Part shown: positions 35,237 to 46,860 of the stretch, piece by piece
Numbering within the stretch: position 1 is the first letter of the stretch
Layout: each line of letters opens with the position of its first letter
Assembly (NCBI GenBank): GCA_001632425.1
Contig: KV425659.1
Coordinates: 1-64,000 of the forward strand
Length of the DNA: 64,000 nucleotides
Reading direction: 5' to 3'
Source of the DNA: Neolentinus lepideus HHB14362 ss-1
Taxonomy: Eukaryota; Basidiomycota; Agaricomycetes; Gloeophyllales; Gloeophyllaceae
Notes under the pieces: generated by a model
What the model saw: the letters and a program-made list of their open reading frames with translations, nothing else
Database searches by the model: none
What the model was told of the DNA's origin: nothing
Program-made: the position numbers and the translations under genes

Positions 35237-37032
35237 TTACATAAGATCGGCGAACGCAGCCATCTCAGCCGGTCCCGACTCCTTCATCCCAATTTCCCAA
35301 TCTGGCGGGACGACAATTAGTATGCGTAAGACAACAGAAGTCGAGATACTCACAGCTGTAGATGATGGTGACTGCCATCAGAATGCCCGTACCGTTACCC
35401 AGCGCGCCCATGAGGTCCGCGGCGACAGAGAGGAGGCCGAGCATGGCACCGCCGAGGGCGGCGGCAGTGGGGATGACGCGCTTGAGTTCCTTGTACATCG
35501 AGGCTTCACGGTGGCCGGCCATGACCTGCCAGGATCATCAGAACTCGCTCATCGGACAGAACACACGCAAGGGCTCGGGGAAAATAGGAGTGGCGAGGAA
35601 GGAAAGAGAGACATAACGCTGCGTACCAATTGCTGATCCTTCAACTGCCTCGCCACATCCCTAGGGCCGCTCCCACTGATCTCAATCCACGTCTTACTAA
35701 ACAGCGCGCACGCACTCAAGGTGAATGCGATGTAGATGAGGGTGTGAATGGGATCCAGGAGCGCGGCCTTGAGAGTGTGCGGGGGCGAAATGTAGTACGC
35801 AAGACCACCGACAGCCTCCATTTGCAGCGAGTCTTCCATGGGCTACAAGACAAAGTCATTCCAAAGGTCTAGACGCGAAAGACAGACAAAAACGCACCTC
35901 CCAGTGCCCTAGCAGCTTCACGAAAAAGTTATCCGGGAACCGGCCCGCGAGCATCTGCGACACGATAAACACGTTCGACGTGAGCGTGCTCTGCAGCATG
36001 ATGGGCATGTTCGACGTGTAGAACAGCTTCACGGGGTAGCTCCCCCGCTGGCCGCGGAAGCGGTTGCTCTTGACGGGGATCTCGATCCGGAAGCCCTGCA
36101 GGTAGATCACCACGGCAAATACCGCGACCGTCGCGACGAGGTTCATCACGTTCGGGAGGCGCTCGCGCCAGAAGGCCTCGCGCAGCGCGCGGCCCTTGTC
36201 GTGCCACGTGAAGAGGAGGTGGAAAAGCGCTACTATCGCGCCCTCAAACTCGGGCCCGCGGCCGGTGTTGAGGGTCGTCGGCGAGAAGGCCTTCCAGACG
36301 ATGGACTCGCAGATGTTCGTCGCGATGAAGAGGGAGATGCCCGAGCCGAGGCCGTAGCCCTTTTGCAGGAGCTCGTCGAGGAGGATGACGATGAGCGCCG
36401 CGGAGACGAGCTGGATGATGAGGAGGAGGCAAACGCCGGCACCGAGGTCGCTGGGCTGGCCGTACAGGCCGGTGAGGACGTAGACTGTTGCTTGGCCGAG
36501 AGAGATAATAAGAGCAAAGACTGCGAGATAGTGTTAATCCCGCATATAGATGTAGAGATGCGGTGTGACGTACGCTTCTGGGCACTGCTAAACAAAGCAC
36601 GGTCTTCCTTCAAGGAAAAGTCGACCTCAATGAGGTTCGCGCCGGCGAGGAGCTGCATGATCATGCCGCTAGTGAGAATGGGAGAAATACCGAGTTCCAT
36701 GAGGGTGCCGCGGTTGGAGGCCAGGATGACACGAAGCCAGTAGAGCGGGTCGGACGAGTCGGAGGACATGATGCCGTAGAGGGGCACTTGCGAGCATACC
36801 AGGAAGATGAGCAGAGTCACGGCGGTCCATAGGATTTTTTGGTTGAACGGGACCTGCGCGGAGGTCAGAGAGTGAAATGGGTAGGAAGTAAATGGCGCGT
36901 ACTCTCCGGTCTGGCGAAGAAACCTCGGGGAGGATGGGCAGGAATGGTCGGACGAGGTTCAAGAACCGGACTGCGCAGAGCTTTAGCTATAAAATAAACA
37001 GAGACCAACACTGCTCACTCACACCCGCTCAT
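35237..37032 (-). CDS. SEC61: Sec61 alpha, protein translocation channel subunit
   Basis: The ten-helix channel of the endoplasmic reticulum translocon. Seven exons fit on the minus strand: 37032-37023, 36970-36903, 36855-36574, 36520-35898, 35842-35627, 35525-35354 and 35301-35237. The first exon is only 10 nt (MSG plus one base) and splices to give [17 protein letters not shown]. Further landmarks are [40 protein letters not shown] (plug and TM2 region), [40 protein letters not shown] (cytosolic loop contacting ribosomes), [19 protein letters not shown] and [18 protein letters not shown] near the C-terminus. All frames are open and conservation is very high. The downstream neighbour converges; upstream is a long gene-poor region before ATG7. 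Confidence 0.96.
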
Positions 37033-38880
37033 GATGAAAAAGAAATAGCCAAGGAGCGGCTAGAGGTCAAGTAAGAAACTCGGTGCAGGTTGTAAGCAAC
37101 TCGTATGCATCCACAACGCTGTTAGACGTGGCAGACAAACACGCGCAAATAGCGCCACGTCGCGTGCCACAAAAGTCATCTGTTTACTTGGATTATTTCA
37201 GTCAAAGTCCAACGTAAGACTTCTGGAACGGAGAGCAGGCGGGCGCTCCTGACCACGGCTTTCTTCTCTACTCTCCAAGATGACTAGCTTTCTCCCAGCC
37301 CCTTGACTCCCTTCTGCGTGTCCGGCAGCTCCCTGTCTCCCTCAACTGTGCCTTCATCAGCTCACTGCCCGTTTGACATAGGACTATGGACTCACTGGTA
37401 TCATCGCCTTTCGTACTAGTTCTACTCGTTTCACCTCGCTTCTGACCTTTCGGCGACCAGTCCCTCCTTGTCTCTCCATCCATATTGCTAGCTTCCATCT
37501 CCCTACGTACTGTCTCGCGCACTGCCCGGTCGGTGTGGCGACCACGGCTGGTTAACATCTCGTAGGACTGCGGCTTGGCAGTGATTTGATTTTTTGATGT
37601 CGTGGAACTGGGATGGTCTGGTTATATGCTATCCGAGTGTATCGATCAGGCCGAAGAGAGCTTATATCCAACTCTGATGCATGACCGTTGATAGCATCCA
37701 ACGTTCCATCGGTGCACGTCAGACGTTCTATTTCCATCTCGTCTCTCTACCAACGCGCCTGGCTCACTCTTTAACTAACGCTCCAGCAAACGCAGTCCGG
37801 TCGGGTTATTTGTAGGTCGTGGTTGTTTAGTCCGTGAACGCTCGCGCCTGTGCTAGTTTTACATCTGGTGCGACTTTCGTGAAGACTGGATGGCATTACC
37901 GAGTGCTTCAGAGATCCCAGGTAGCTCTCAAACGCGCCTGGATTTGTACGTGCCATACAGTCACCACGTCCTCCGTCTCTAATATCATCTTAACTTCAGG
38001 CAAATCTAGTCGTATCACAGTTTCTCACACAGCCGCTTCCACACGACATTCTTGATACGGCTATGGCAGCCAGTGAAGTGCTCACGCGGGGACTGCAATA
38101 TGAGATCTCACCTCTGGCGTTGTATGGTTTCTAGCCAGGCACCGGCGATCTCATACCCAGCGGATCACGGGCCTGTGCACTCTTGTCCGACGTTGCTGTG
38201 ATGATGGCGGCAGTGAACGTTCGAACACTGGCACGGGCGGTAATCGTTTTCAACCGGATTCTGTCTGCATTCTAACATCGTCGACCGAGATTGGCCAATG
38301 AGTCTGTGAACGACGAGCGAGCTGAGCAGTTACGATTCTTGTACTACCTTCAACCGGCTACCAGTGTGTACCCCATCGAAGGAGGTACGTTCCTTGAATG
38401 TGGAGTATGGACTGGTAGCTGGTTGGATGTATAGGATCAAGCACCGTGTGCATCCTTGTTTTCTGTCTTTGGCCTTGATGATACCGATAGCAACTGGGGG
38501 CATAGATATGAGCGCTAGTTGGTGACACTGCCGCAGTAATCGGTAGATAGATGTGGGAAACACGGAGGACGTAGAGTACCCCTCGACGAAGAGCATGAAA
38601 CTTCAAAGGCTACAGAGAGGTAACCGATTGGATGATTCTGAATTGCCGGGTGTCGGATGTCGGATGGATTCGATCTAGTGATACATAGTTGTTTGAAAGC
38701 TAGCATACCGCTTCAGCTCTCAGTTTACAGACGTCGCCGATGTACAAATGTGAGTCGACGACGATGGCAGAGCAAAGCAAGCACGACCGATAAGGCCAAC
38801 ACGCGCAACGTGCTTAATTAACAATTAACACCGCGTCTCGACGCGACGCGTCCCCCTTGCCCTAGTTAACCACTTCCCCA
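37033..38880. other. Intergenic between SEC61 and ATG7, no recognised gene
   Basis: About 1.85 kb, flanked by divergent conserved genes. Minus-strand frames at 37268-37558, 37552-37737 and 38330-38596 are unrecognised. It must hold both promoters. Confidence 0.4.
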
Positions 38881-41524
38881 ATGCCCATCGTCCAGTTCGC
38901 CCCTTTCTCCTCGCTCGTGCAGCCCGCGTTCTGGCACGAGCTCACCTCGCTCAAGATCGACGTGCTCAAGCTCTCCGACGAGAGCGTCCCCGTGCGCGCA
39001 AGCTATACCGCAGGGCGCACGATCAAGGACCGCGAGACGGGCAAGGACGTTGCGCTTGGGTGTAATCTGACTGTTGGCGGGGATGCATTTAGTAAAGACT
39101 TCCAGTGGGTATTTGGTTTTTTGGACGGTGGGTGGGCTGTGGGCTGATGGAAGGGTGGGGGCGTAGGGCGCCGCCGAACGCTGTTGCAGCCACAGGCGTG
39201 TTTAAGAATTACAATACGATTGAGGAGTTCAAAGCGGCGGATAAGACCGCGCTGTTTAACAAGGTCGCAGACGAGGTCAGCTCCGATCCGTTTCCCGTCT
39301 AATCCATAGCTGATTGCGTTTCGATCACGATCACTTGTAGATCTGGGAAGGCGTAAAGAAGAATAGGGACCCCTCGCTGTTGAACCGGTTCCTCCTCATT
39401 GCCTACGCGGATCTGAAGAAATACAAGTACTACTACTGGTTCGCGTTTCCTGGGTTCGTGGCCAAGGCGGCTTGGGAGATTGGAGGTGCGTGGAAAGCGG
39501 CGGACGTGGAGCTTTTCGGCGATGCAGTGAGTGTACATGTCTCTCGCTGATATATGGTATGCTCAAGTATCTCGCTGCAGATGAAAGCAATTCATGATGA
39601 CCTCGCCAAGGCGCCAAAGGCGTACTTCTTGGTGAGGAATAACGAAGGCAAGACGGAGGTTGCGTCTGTGGAGAAGTATGAAGAATTCTTTGCAGGCGTG
39701 CCGCTTTATTCGGTTTGTCCGTATCCTTTCCTGTATCCTACCCAACTAATCACCTCCTTAGCAATACATAGGCTTCCTTGACCCCTCCGCCATACCCGAG
39801 AATCCAGGCTGGCCCCTCCGCAACCTCCTCGCCTACCTGCGCGCCCTCTATCCGTCCACCACAGCTTTGCTCCGCATCCTCTGCTGGCGCGACGTTGAGC
39901 TCCCGCACCCTGGCTCCGGGTGGAAGTCGCGGTTTGGGATAATCGAGATCGGCGTGCCGCAGGAGACTGTGGACCCTCGCCCAAGCGCGGTCGGCTGGGA
40001 AAAGAACGTGCAGGGCAAGTTGGGCCCAAGACTCGCGGATTTGGCGCCGATGATGGATCCGACAAGGTGTGTCCGATGTGTTGGGCTGTAGAGACGGCGA
40101 AGATGGGTTGGGCTAACGGAGGATAGGCTCGCAGACCAAGCTGTGGATCTGAACTTGAAGCTGATGAGGTGGCGGATCCTACCGTCTCTCGATCTGGACA
40201 AGATAGCGGTGACGAAGTGCCTCCTCTTGGGCGCGGGCACGCTCGGGTGTTATGTATCCAGGACATTGATGGTTCGTTTCTTCTCTGGCCTACGGTTATG
40301 GGTGACTGACGACGAAATGTGCAGGGCTGGGGCGTTCGGAAAATTACGTTCGTCGACTCTGCGCGGGTGTCTTTCTCGAATCCCGTTCGACAGCCGCTTT
40401 TCGAGTTCGAGGACTGTCTCGAAGGCGGCAAGCCGAAGGCTGCATGCGCGGCTGAGCGGTTAAAGAAGATCTTCCCGGGCGTGGTAAGTGTGCCTTTACT
40501 CGATGAAGTGAGTTAGACTTATCTCGAACTCTGACAGGATGCCACTGGGTATAGTCTCTCCATTCCGATGCCTGGTCATCCAGTTCCGTCAGGTTCTGTG
40601 GAACAGACCAAGAGAGACGTCGAACTGCTGGAGAAACTATTTGATGAACATGACGCTGTTTTCCTGCTGATGGACTCTCGTGAGAGTCGATGGCTGCCCA
40701 CCGTTTTGGGTGCTTCGAAGGGGAAGGTAAGTTACATGCATACGGTCTCCTGCGGCATTGAATAACCAATCCTGGTAGATTGTGATGAACGCCGCTCTTG
40801 GATTCGACACTTTCTTGGTGATGCGACATGGCGCTCGAGCTGCAACATCAGCTGGAACGCGTCTTGGCTGCTATTACTGCAATGATATCGTCGCCCCTGC
40901 AGATGTATGTAATTCATTAGCACAGTGAGACTTCCGATTGCTGACGGGAATAACAGTCTCTGACCGATCGCACCCTGGATCAAATGTGCACGGTGACTCG
41001 ACCGGGGCTCGCTTCTATCGCCGCCTCGACTACGGTGGAGTTACTGGCATCTCTGCTGCAGCATCCAGATGGGTATGTGCCCAAAGCCGTGCAAAATTTC
41101 TTTCCATTCCATTGATATACTCGGTGTCTAGTGTACAAGCGCCTGCGCCACCCCCACAAACAGGGAACAATGTGGCGGACCCCAGCACGTCTGGGAGTAT
41201 CTTGGGACTCGTTCCACATCAACTGAGAGGCTTCCTTGCGCAGTTCAGGAATATGCTCATTACGGGTGCGGCGTACGATCGGTGCCCCGGATGTAGTGAG
41301 ACGGTATGTCGCTGCTCTGAAGGAAATCTGCGGGACGCACGGGTTGACCGTGGTAATTTTTCTGGCAGGTCCTACGAGCGTACGAAGAGAATGGCTTCGA
41401 TATGCTCCTGCAGGCGTTCAACGAGCCTGGCTATTTGGAGAGCCTCACGGGACTTGATAAGTTGCACGATGAGGGTGAGGCGATTATGGAGAGCGTGGAC
41501 TGGGACGAAGACGACGAGGAGTGA
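38881..41524 (+). CDS. ATG7: Ubiquitin-like activating enzyme Atg7
   Basis: E1-like enzyme that activates Atg8 and Atg12 in autophagy. Twelve exons join in frame: 38881-39104, 39167-39275, 39341-39526, 39581-39712, 39762-40066, 40127-40271, 40325-40483, 40538-40726, 40779-40904, 40957-41072, 41132-41303 and 41369-41524. The N-terminal domain shows [19 protein letters not shown] and [15 protein letters not shown]. The adenylation domain shows [20 protein letters not shown] (nucleotide loop GxGxxG), then [20 protein letters not shown]. The catalytic Cys lies in [13 protein letters not shown], and the C-terminal Atg8/E2-binding tail ends in [25 protein letters not shown] and [17 protein letters not shown] are also conserved. 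The first intron was placed at GTGGGT (39105) to GCGTAG (39166) because only this keeps the frame. The gene appears fully functional. Confidence 0.96.
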
Positions 41525-42144
41525 TCGAAACGAAGTGAAATGGAATGACGCTGTATTTTGACCTATGACACTGATACCTTGCTTGTATCTGTATGTTTGT
41601 ATTAGCCACGATAGATGGAACGCTAACCTGGACAATTGTGATACGGCTGAGGCACTTCTCTACTTGATGGTGTAGCTAATGTTGCTTCCTTTCTCCGTCC
41701 ATATTTTTGGACGGCCACTTCTATTTTGGGTGCCCAAGAAACCCGAGCCTACGATGAGACGTGCAGTAGTAAGCCGTTGCATAGTTGGGGCGTAAAACAT
41801 GTCTGCGTACGTTCCCGTCGATATTTGTACGTAAAGTAACGCCAATCTGTCTAAGCCACCCGGTGGGACCAGTCAAGCGATGTCCTCGACTTCCAGGACA
41901 TGAAAGACTGGCGATGTTGGTTTTGCCACGTATCTTCCTGGCTGAATACAGGAGTCTACGACTTAGCGAGGCATTGTCGTCTCACATGCACCGCCACGAA
42001 CCTATTACAGTAAACGGGTGAGGATGACCGTTACGACTTCTTTGCACATCTCAACATTTGATGGAATATGGCAATTTTCCAGGTACTCTCTCAGCGATGG
42101 GCTCATTCGGAATTCTCCCCATATCTAGAAGTTCCTTGATAACG
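41525..42144. other. Intergenic, no recognised gene
   Basis: Downstream of ATG7. Nothing recognised; short frames only. Confidence 0.4.
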
Positions 42145-42480
42145 CTCATTATGACTTTCTGGGTCGTTCGCGTCGACAAAGTGTGCGAGCGGCGGTGTTT
42201 TCCATATGTGCGTGACCCGGTGGCACTGCAGTTCACGCGAGACCCATGTGATAACCACGCGATCAGCCGGTCATCAACGCTCAGGAACGGACTGAGCTGT
42301 GTGCTCTGTGCTCTGATACCACGAATCTGCACCTCCAGTATCTCAAATTACTCTACTATGTTTACACAAGTACCGAAAGAAATTGAATCTTCTCTCTGTG
42401 CCCCTATGACCAGCTACTCTACTCTTCAGGAAACAATATAGATAATTAGCAGTGCGATGATATCACACCCAGAAGTACTT
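42145..42480 (+). repeat. Flank unit of the DUF6593 tandem duplication, copy 1
   Basis: Starts with CTTTCTGGGTCGTTCGC and contains AAGTGTGCGAGCG, GACCCGGTGGC and ACACAAGTACCGAAAG. Related copies follow each DUF6593 gene at 43975-44276 and 46736-46860. Near its end, ACTTGTCCTTTAAATTA at 42477 is the uninterrupted version of the site where the TIR element is inserted in the second unit. Confidence 0.75.
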
Positions 42481-42922
42481 GTCCTTTAAATTATCATGAG
42501 ATCAACTTGATGGGGATAAAAGCAATCAGAACTTGCCTCTCTGATCCGGTTCATTAATGGGTCTTTCGATGGGATACACTGATAGACACTCTCTCCGAGG
42601 ACCTGCCGCCCCGGAGGCGCCAGGCACTGCTCCTCCACCTCTAACTCTCTGTCACTCTGACACCCACCCAACAAAACTTCCTCCGTTCTGATTCCTACCA
42701 TTCCGAGATGTCCGTGGCCACATCGACCGGCAGTACGTATCAAAACGCTTTCCAGCTTTTTCTCACTCGCTGACGCACGCCACATCTAGCTGGAACATGA
42801 TCGTGGCCCAGCAGGTAGTCCCTTTTATGCACACCAGTTCGCGGTGCCTCGCCTCATTGCGGTATATAATGCGTCTGCCGGTGAGCCGGTGAACCAGCCA
42901 CGTTACTATCCTCCGAGTCCAC

Positions 42923-43670
42923 ATGTCTACGAGTCACAATCCTTTTGCACAAGGCGGGTGGATCAGTGCGGGAAGCGGCCACTCCCGCGACGGGTTCTGG
43001 GACACCAGTGGCTCGCCTCCCTCCATCTTTGGCGCTCTGCCCTACCCCTCCTCGCCTGCGCTCCCTCCGCCCGTACCCAACTCGATCCTTTTCGTCTTCA
43101 CCGAGTTCGCGCCGTCGATCCTCAACTGTACTGTTACAGACAACCGCGCGGCGACGGTGTTCAGCGTCGCAACGGAGACGACGCCGCGGTTCACGTTCGT
43201 CAAGGATAGGGATGCGAGGAATATCGCGATGCTCGAGTGGCAGACGCACCCGCTTGTTGAAGTGCGCGGGGTGGTGCCGAGGATGGAGGTGCGTGCATGG
43301 CTCGCGCTCTCACAGGATGCTAGGTGATGATGTTCACTGTCTCGACGGATATGATACTGACTGCCGCTATGACAAAGATCCAGGATCATGACCGTCGGAA
43401 ACACGCGGTACGCATGGGCACCGAGCGGTAGCCACATCCTCGTACGTCCTTCCCCCCTTCTTCCTCGTCCCCGTCCTCGCACTGACATTCACGCGTTACC
43501 TCTCCCAGCTCTACACCACCGGCACGTCCGTCCCGGCGGTGCTCGCCAAGATATCCAAGACGCCCAATTCCGTCACGCTCGAGCTCAGCCCTGCCGCGCT
43601 CGAACTCGGCCTCCTCCAGTGCGCCATCGTCGCCACCGTGCTGATGCAGTCTGGGCGGAACATCGACTAG
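42923..43670 (+). CDS. DUF6593 domain protein, intact copy
   Basis: A small protein family of mushroom-forming fungi without known function. Exons 42923-43323, 43384-43441 and 43509-43670 give 621 nt and 206 residues. MSTSHNPFAQGGW starts it; a Pro-rich N-terminus precedes the domain, seen as LFVFTEFAPSILNCTV, FTFVKDRDARNIAMLEW, HPLVEVRGVVPRMEVRAWLA, then IMTVGNTRYAWAPSGSHIL. The C-terminus reads VTLELSPAALELGLLQ and ATVLMQSGRNID. The first intron donor (GTGATG at 43324) is atypical but is the only one that keeps the frame. No signal peptide or membrane helix is seen. A decayed copy follows at 45586-46463. Confidence 0.8.
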
Positions 43671-43974
43671 TTGAACACTCTTTTGTTGAAGAAAGCTGAA
43701 CACCGACACCACACTTACAGTAACTCGCACCTAATACTAATCGCTGTATCGACTAGCCGTCGTGTTAGCATTTCTTCCGGCACCTAACACTCATCACTTT
43801 ACTGCTAGACAGATGTATCCATTATTTTTGGGTTAGGCTTTTGACCTTTTCTTTGTTCCTACCTGATGTATCCATTACTATCCACCACTCCTGATGTATC
43901 ACTCTTCTCTCTATTTAGCTCACATGATATATTTATACGTTTTGTTGTCCGAATCACACCAGGGTCTTCAATTG

Positions 43975-44276
43975 ACTGACTTTCTGGGTCGTTCGCATCT
44001 GCAAAGTGTGCGAGCGACGGTGTCCAGCACTTTCCATATGTGTGTGACCCGGTGGCTCTGCAGTCCACACGAGACCCACGCGATAAGCCGGTCCTTCAGT
44101 CCCACTAAGAAATGTTCCTGAGCGCTGACCTCTGTGTTCTGATGCCGCGAATCTGTATCACGTTACTCTACCACGTTTACACAAGTACCGAAGGAACTTG
44201 GCTCTTCTGTCTGTACCCCTGTGACCCTCTAGCGACTTCAAAATCAAAGACAATTAGCAGTACGCCCAGGACTACT
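43975..44276 (+). repeat. Flank unit of the DUF6593 tandem duplication, copy 2
   Basis: Repeats 42145-42480 (GACTTTCTGGGTCGTTCGC, AAGTGTGCGAGCGACGG, GACCCGGTGGCTCTGCAGTC). Ends exactly at the 5' boundary of the TIR element, with ACT at 44274-44276 as target-site copy. Confidence 0.75.
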
Positions 44277-45107
44277 GGGTGACTTCCCATAACGTTAAAT
44301 CCCTAAATCCCTATTCCGTAGAATGTGCCAGCGGTTTCGCGAAATGATTTAGAGATGCCAAATAGGGATGTCCCTAAACCATAAGCCCATTTTAGGGATT
44401 TTTATCTCTAATTCCCTATGTNNNNNNNNNNNNNNNNNNNNNNNNNNNNNNNNNNNNNNNNNNNNNNNNNNNNNNNNNNNNNNNNNNNNNNNNNNNNNNN
44501 NNNNNNNNNNNNNNNNNNNNNNNNNNNNNNNNNNNNNNNNNNNNNNNNNNNNNNNNNNNNNNNNNNNNNNNNNNNNNNNNNNNNNNNNNNNNNNNNNNNN
44601 NNNNNNNNNNNNNNNNNNNNNNNNNNNNNNNNNNNNNNNNNNNNNNNNNNNNNNNNNNNNNNNNNNNNNNNNNNNNNNNNNNNNNNNNNNNNNNNNNNNN
44701 NNNNNNNNNNNNNNNNNNNNNNNNNNNNNNNNNNNNNNNNNNNNNNNNNNNNNNNNNNNNNNNNNNNNNNNNNNNNNNNNNNNNNNNNNNNNNNNNNNNN
44801 NNNNNNNNNNNNNNNNNNNNNNNNNNNNNNNNNNNNNNCGCTCACTGGACGGAAGAGGATAGCGGAGTTCAGAACCGGAGATCTGTGGACCGATTTATCT
44901 GCTTTAGCGTCGTTTCGAAGGATTTAGCGTCGTTTCGAAGGATACAGACGGGGGTAGACCCCTCTGTATCCAAGCTGGTTTACGGAGGCTCGCAGGTTAG
45001 CAACGGACAGGGCAACTTCGCCGGGGTCCCAGCGGCATCTCGGCAGATGCGATTTTAAAGCCCAAATTTTAGGGAAAATACGGATTTAACGTTACGGGAA
45101 GTCATCC
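44277..45107. mobile_element. TIR DNA element (non-autonomous or unresolved) with 3-bp target duplication
   Basis: The ends are inverted repeats of 26 bp with two mismatches: GG(G/A)TGACTTCCC(A/G)TAACG continuing to AAATCC (44277-44302, complement of 45082-45107). Flanking ACT occurs at 44274-44276 and at 45108-45110. The paralogous site at 42477-42479 has a single ACT followed by the same TTGTCCTTTAAATTA, which is an empty site. The interior next to the ends carries TAAATCCCTAAATCCC-like motifs and, on the right, a tandem TTTAGCGTCGTTTCGAAGGA. The middle 417 nt are Ns, so any coding content is hidden and the true length is unknown. A 3-bp target duplication would suit a Harbinger-like or CACTA-like element, but the class is not certain. 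Confidence 0.82.
44422..44838. other. Assembly gap, 417 Ns
   Basis: Run of N from 44422 to 44838, inside the TIR element. The repeat probably caused the assembly break. The frames through it are artefacts. Confidence 0.99.
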
Positions 45108-45577
45108 ACTTGTCCTTTAAATTATGATGTGATCAACGTGATGGGGATAGCAACAATCAGAACTTTATTCTTTGGTCCGGCTCATTAATGGGTGTTTTGA
45201 TGGGATACGCTGATAGGCTCTACCCCGATGAGGACCTGCCGCTTCCGGAGGCACCAGGCACTTCTCTTTCTGCCTCTGACTCTCTGGCTCTCTAGCACCC
45301 ACCCAACAAGGTTTCCTTTGTCCTGACTCCCACCCTTCCGAGATGTCCGTGGCTCGTAATATTGACCTAAAACGCCATCCAGCGTTTTCTCACTCGCTGA
45401 CGCACGCCACATCTAGCTGGAGCATGATCGTGATACACCCGGTAGTCCCTTCCGTGCACACCCAGTCTCGCGGTGCCTCGCCTCATTGCGGTATATAACG
45501 CGTCTTCCGGTGAGCCAATGAGTCAGCCAGCCCAACTCCTGCGCACGTCCAGCACCTCCGCGCAAATCCTGTCCACC

Positions 45578-45835
45578 GAGCCCACATGTCCACGAGACAC
45601 AATCCTTTTGCATGAGGCAGGTGGGTCAGCGAGGGTAGTTGCCTCTCGCGTGGAGGGGCCTGGGATACCAGAGGCTCCCTGCCCTGTGCAAAAGGATTGT
45701 GACTCGTGGACATGTGGGCTCGGGGGTGCTCGAGTTGCTCGGAGGTACTGGACGTAGGCAGGAGTTGCGCTGGCTCGACACAACTCCAACACCTCTTAGC
45801 TCACATGTCCACGAGTCACAATGCCTTTCAAGAGT
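45578..45835. repeat. Three copies of a 5' gene fragment in alternating orientation
   Basis: The start region of the DUF6593 gene (ACATGTCCACGAG.CACAATCC) occurs at 45583-45608 in plus orientation, at about 45685-45715 in minus orientation (GGATTGTGACTCGTGGACAT) and again in plus orientation at about 45802-45825. This creates two overlapping inverted repeats able to fold back on each other. The parent gene has a single copy (42923). Confidence 0.75.
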
Positions 45836-46463
45836 CGGATGGGTCAGCGCTGTCAGCAGCCCCTTGAGCGACGTGGCATGTGACACCAACACCTCCCCGC
45901 CCGCCGTCCCCAACTATATCCGCTTCGTCTTCACCGAGTTTGCGCCGTCGATCCCGAACTGTACCGTTATCAAGATGACGCAGCGATTCACGTTCGTGAA
46001 GGATCGAGATGCTCGAGTGGCAGACACACCCGCTCGTGGAGGTGCGCGGTGTGGTGTCGAGGATGGAGGTGCCTACGTTGGCTTGCGCCTGCGCAGGATG
46101 CTGGGTGATTAGGTTCGCGGTCTGTGATGATACGATACCGACTGCCGCTGAGACAAGGATCTAGGATCATGACCGTCGGAAACGCGTGGTACGCCTAGGC
46201 ACCGAGCGGCAGCCACATCCTCGTACGTCCTCCACATCCTCGTACATCCTCCACCCTCACCCTCCCTCCTCGCGCCAACACACCTGCTTCTCCGCAACAA
46301 GCTCTACACCACCGGCGCGTCCGTCACACGGTTGCTCGTCAAGATATCCAAGACACCTAATTCCGTCACGCTCGAGCTGAGCCCTGCCGCGCTCGAACTC
46401 GGGCTCCTTCAGTGTGCGATCGTCGCCACCGTGCTGATGCAGTCCGGGCGGAACATCGACTAG
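45586..46463 (+). pseudogene. Decayed second copy of the DUF6593 gene
   Basis: Tandem duplicate of 42923-43670. The start ATG (45586) is followed after eight codons by TGA (MSTRHNPFA*). Then comes the rearranged 5' fragment block described separately, and only from about 45895 does parental sequence resume (NYIRFVFTEFAPSIPNCTV). A deletion removes the middle of the parental block between NCTV and RFTFVKDRDA, and the frame shifts before EVRG. The last exon is preserved (LYTTGASV, then VTLELSPAALELGLLQ) down to the stop at 46461-46463. Upstream 45105-45585 also matches 42480-42920. Disabled beyond doubt if the sequence is correct. Confidence 0.85.
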
Positions 46464-46735
46464 AAAGCTGGACACAGACATCACACTTTCAGTAACTCAC
46501 ACCTAAACTAATTCCGGTATCAACTAGACGTTGCTTTCGCATTTCTTCCGGCACCATCTTTTCGGCCCCTCGCACTCATCACCTTGCTGCTAGACAGATG
46601 CATTAATTATTTTCGCGTTAGACTTTCGACTTTTCCCTACACGATGTGGCCATTACTATCCATCACTTTGTATTGCTGCTCTCTAATATGATATATTTGT
46701 ACGTTTTGTTCTCCGAATCACGTCTTCAGTTGACT

Positions 46736-46860
46736 AAGTTTCTGGGTCGTTCGCAGTGTGCGAGAGGTGGTGTTCAGCGTGTGATCCGGTGGCACTGCAG
46801 TCCACACGAGATCCACGCGACAAGCCGGTCCTCAGTCCAAACGTTTCTGAAATCATTCTC
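46736..46860 (+). repeat. Flank unit of the DUF6593 tandem duplication, copy 3 (truncated)
   Basis: Contains GTTTCTGGGTCGTTCGCAGTG, GATCCGGTGGCACTGCAGTC and CACACGAGATCCACGCGA as in copies 1 and 2, and is cut off by the next fragment (a D-LDH piece on the minus strand). Confidence 0.65.

Noticed and set aside
44368..44927. Long open frames across 44422-44838
   Set aside because: They consist almost entirely of undetermined bases (N).
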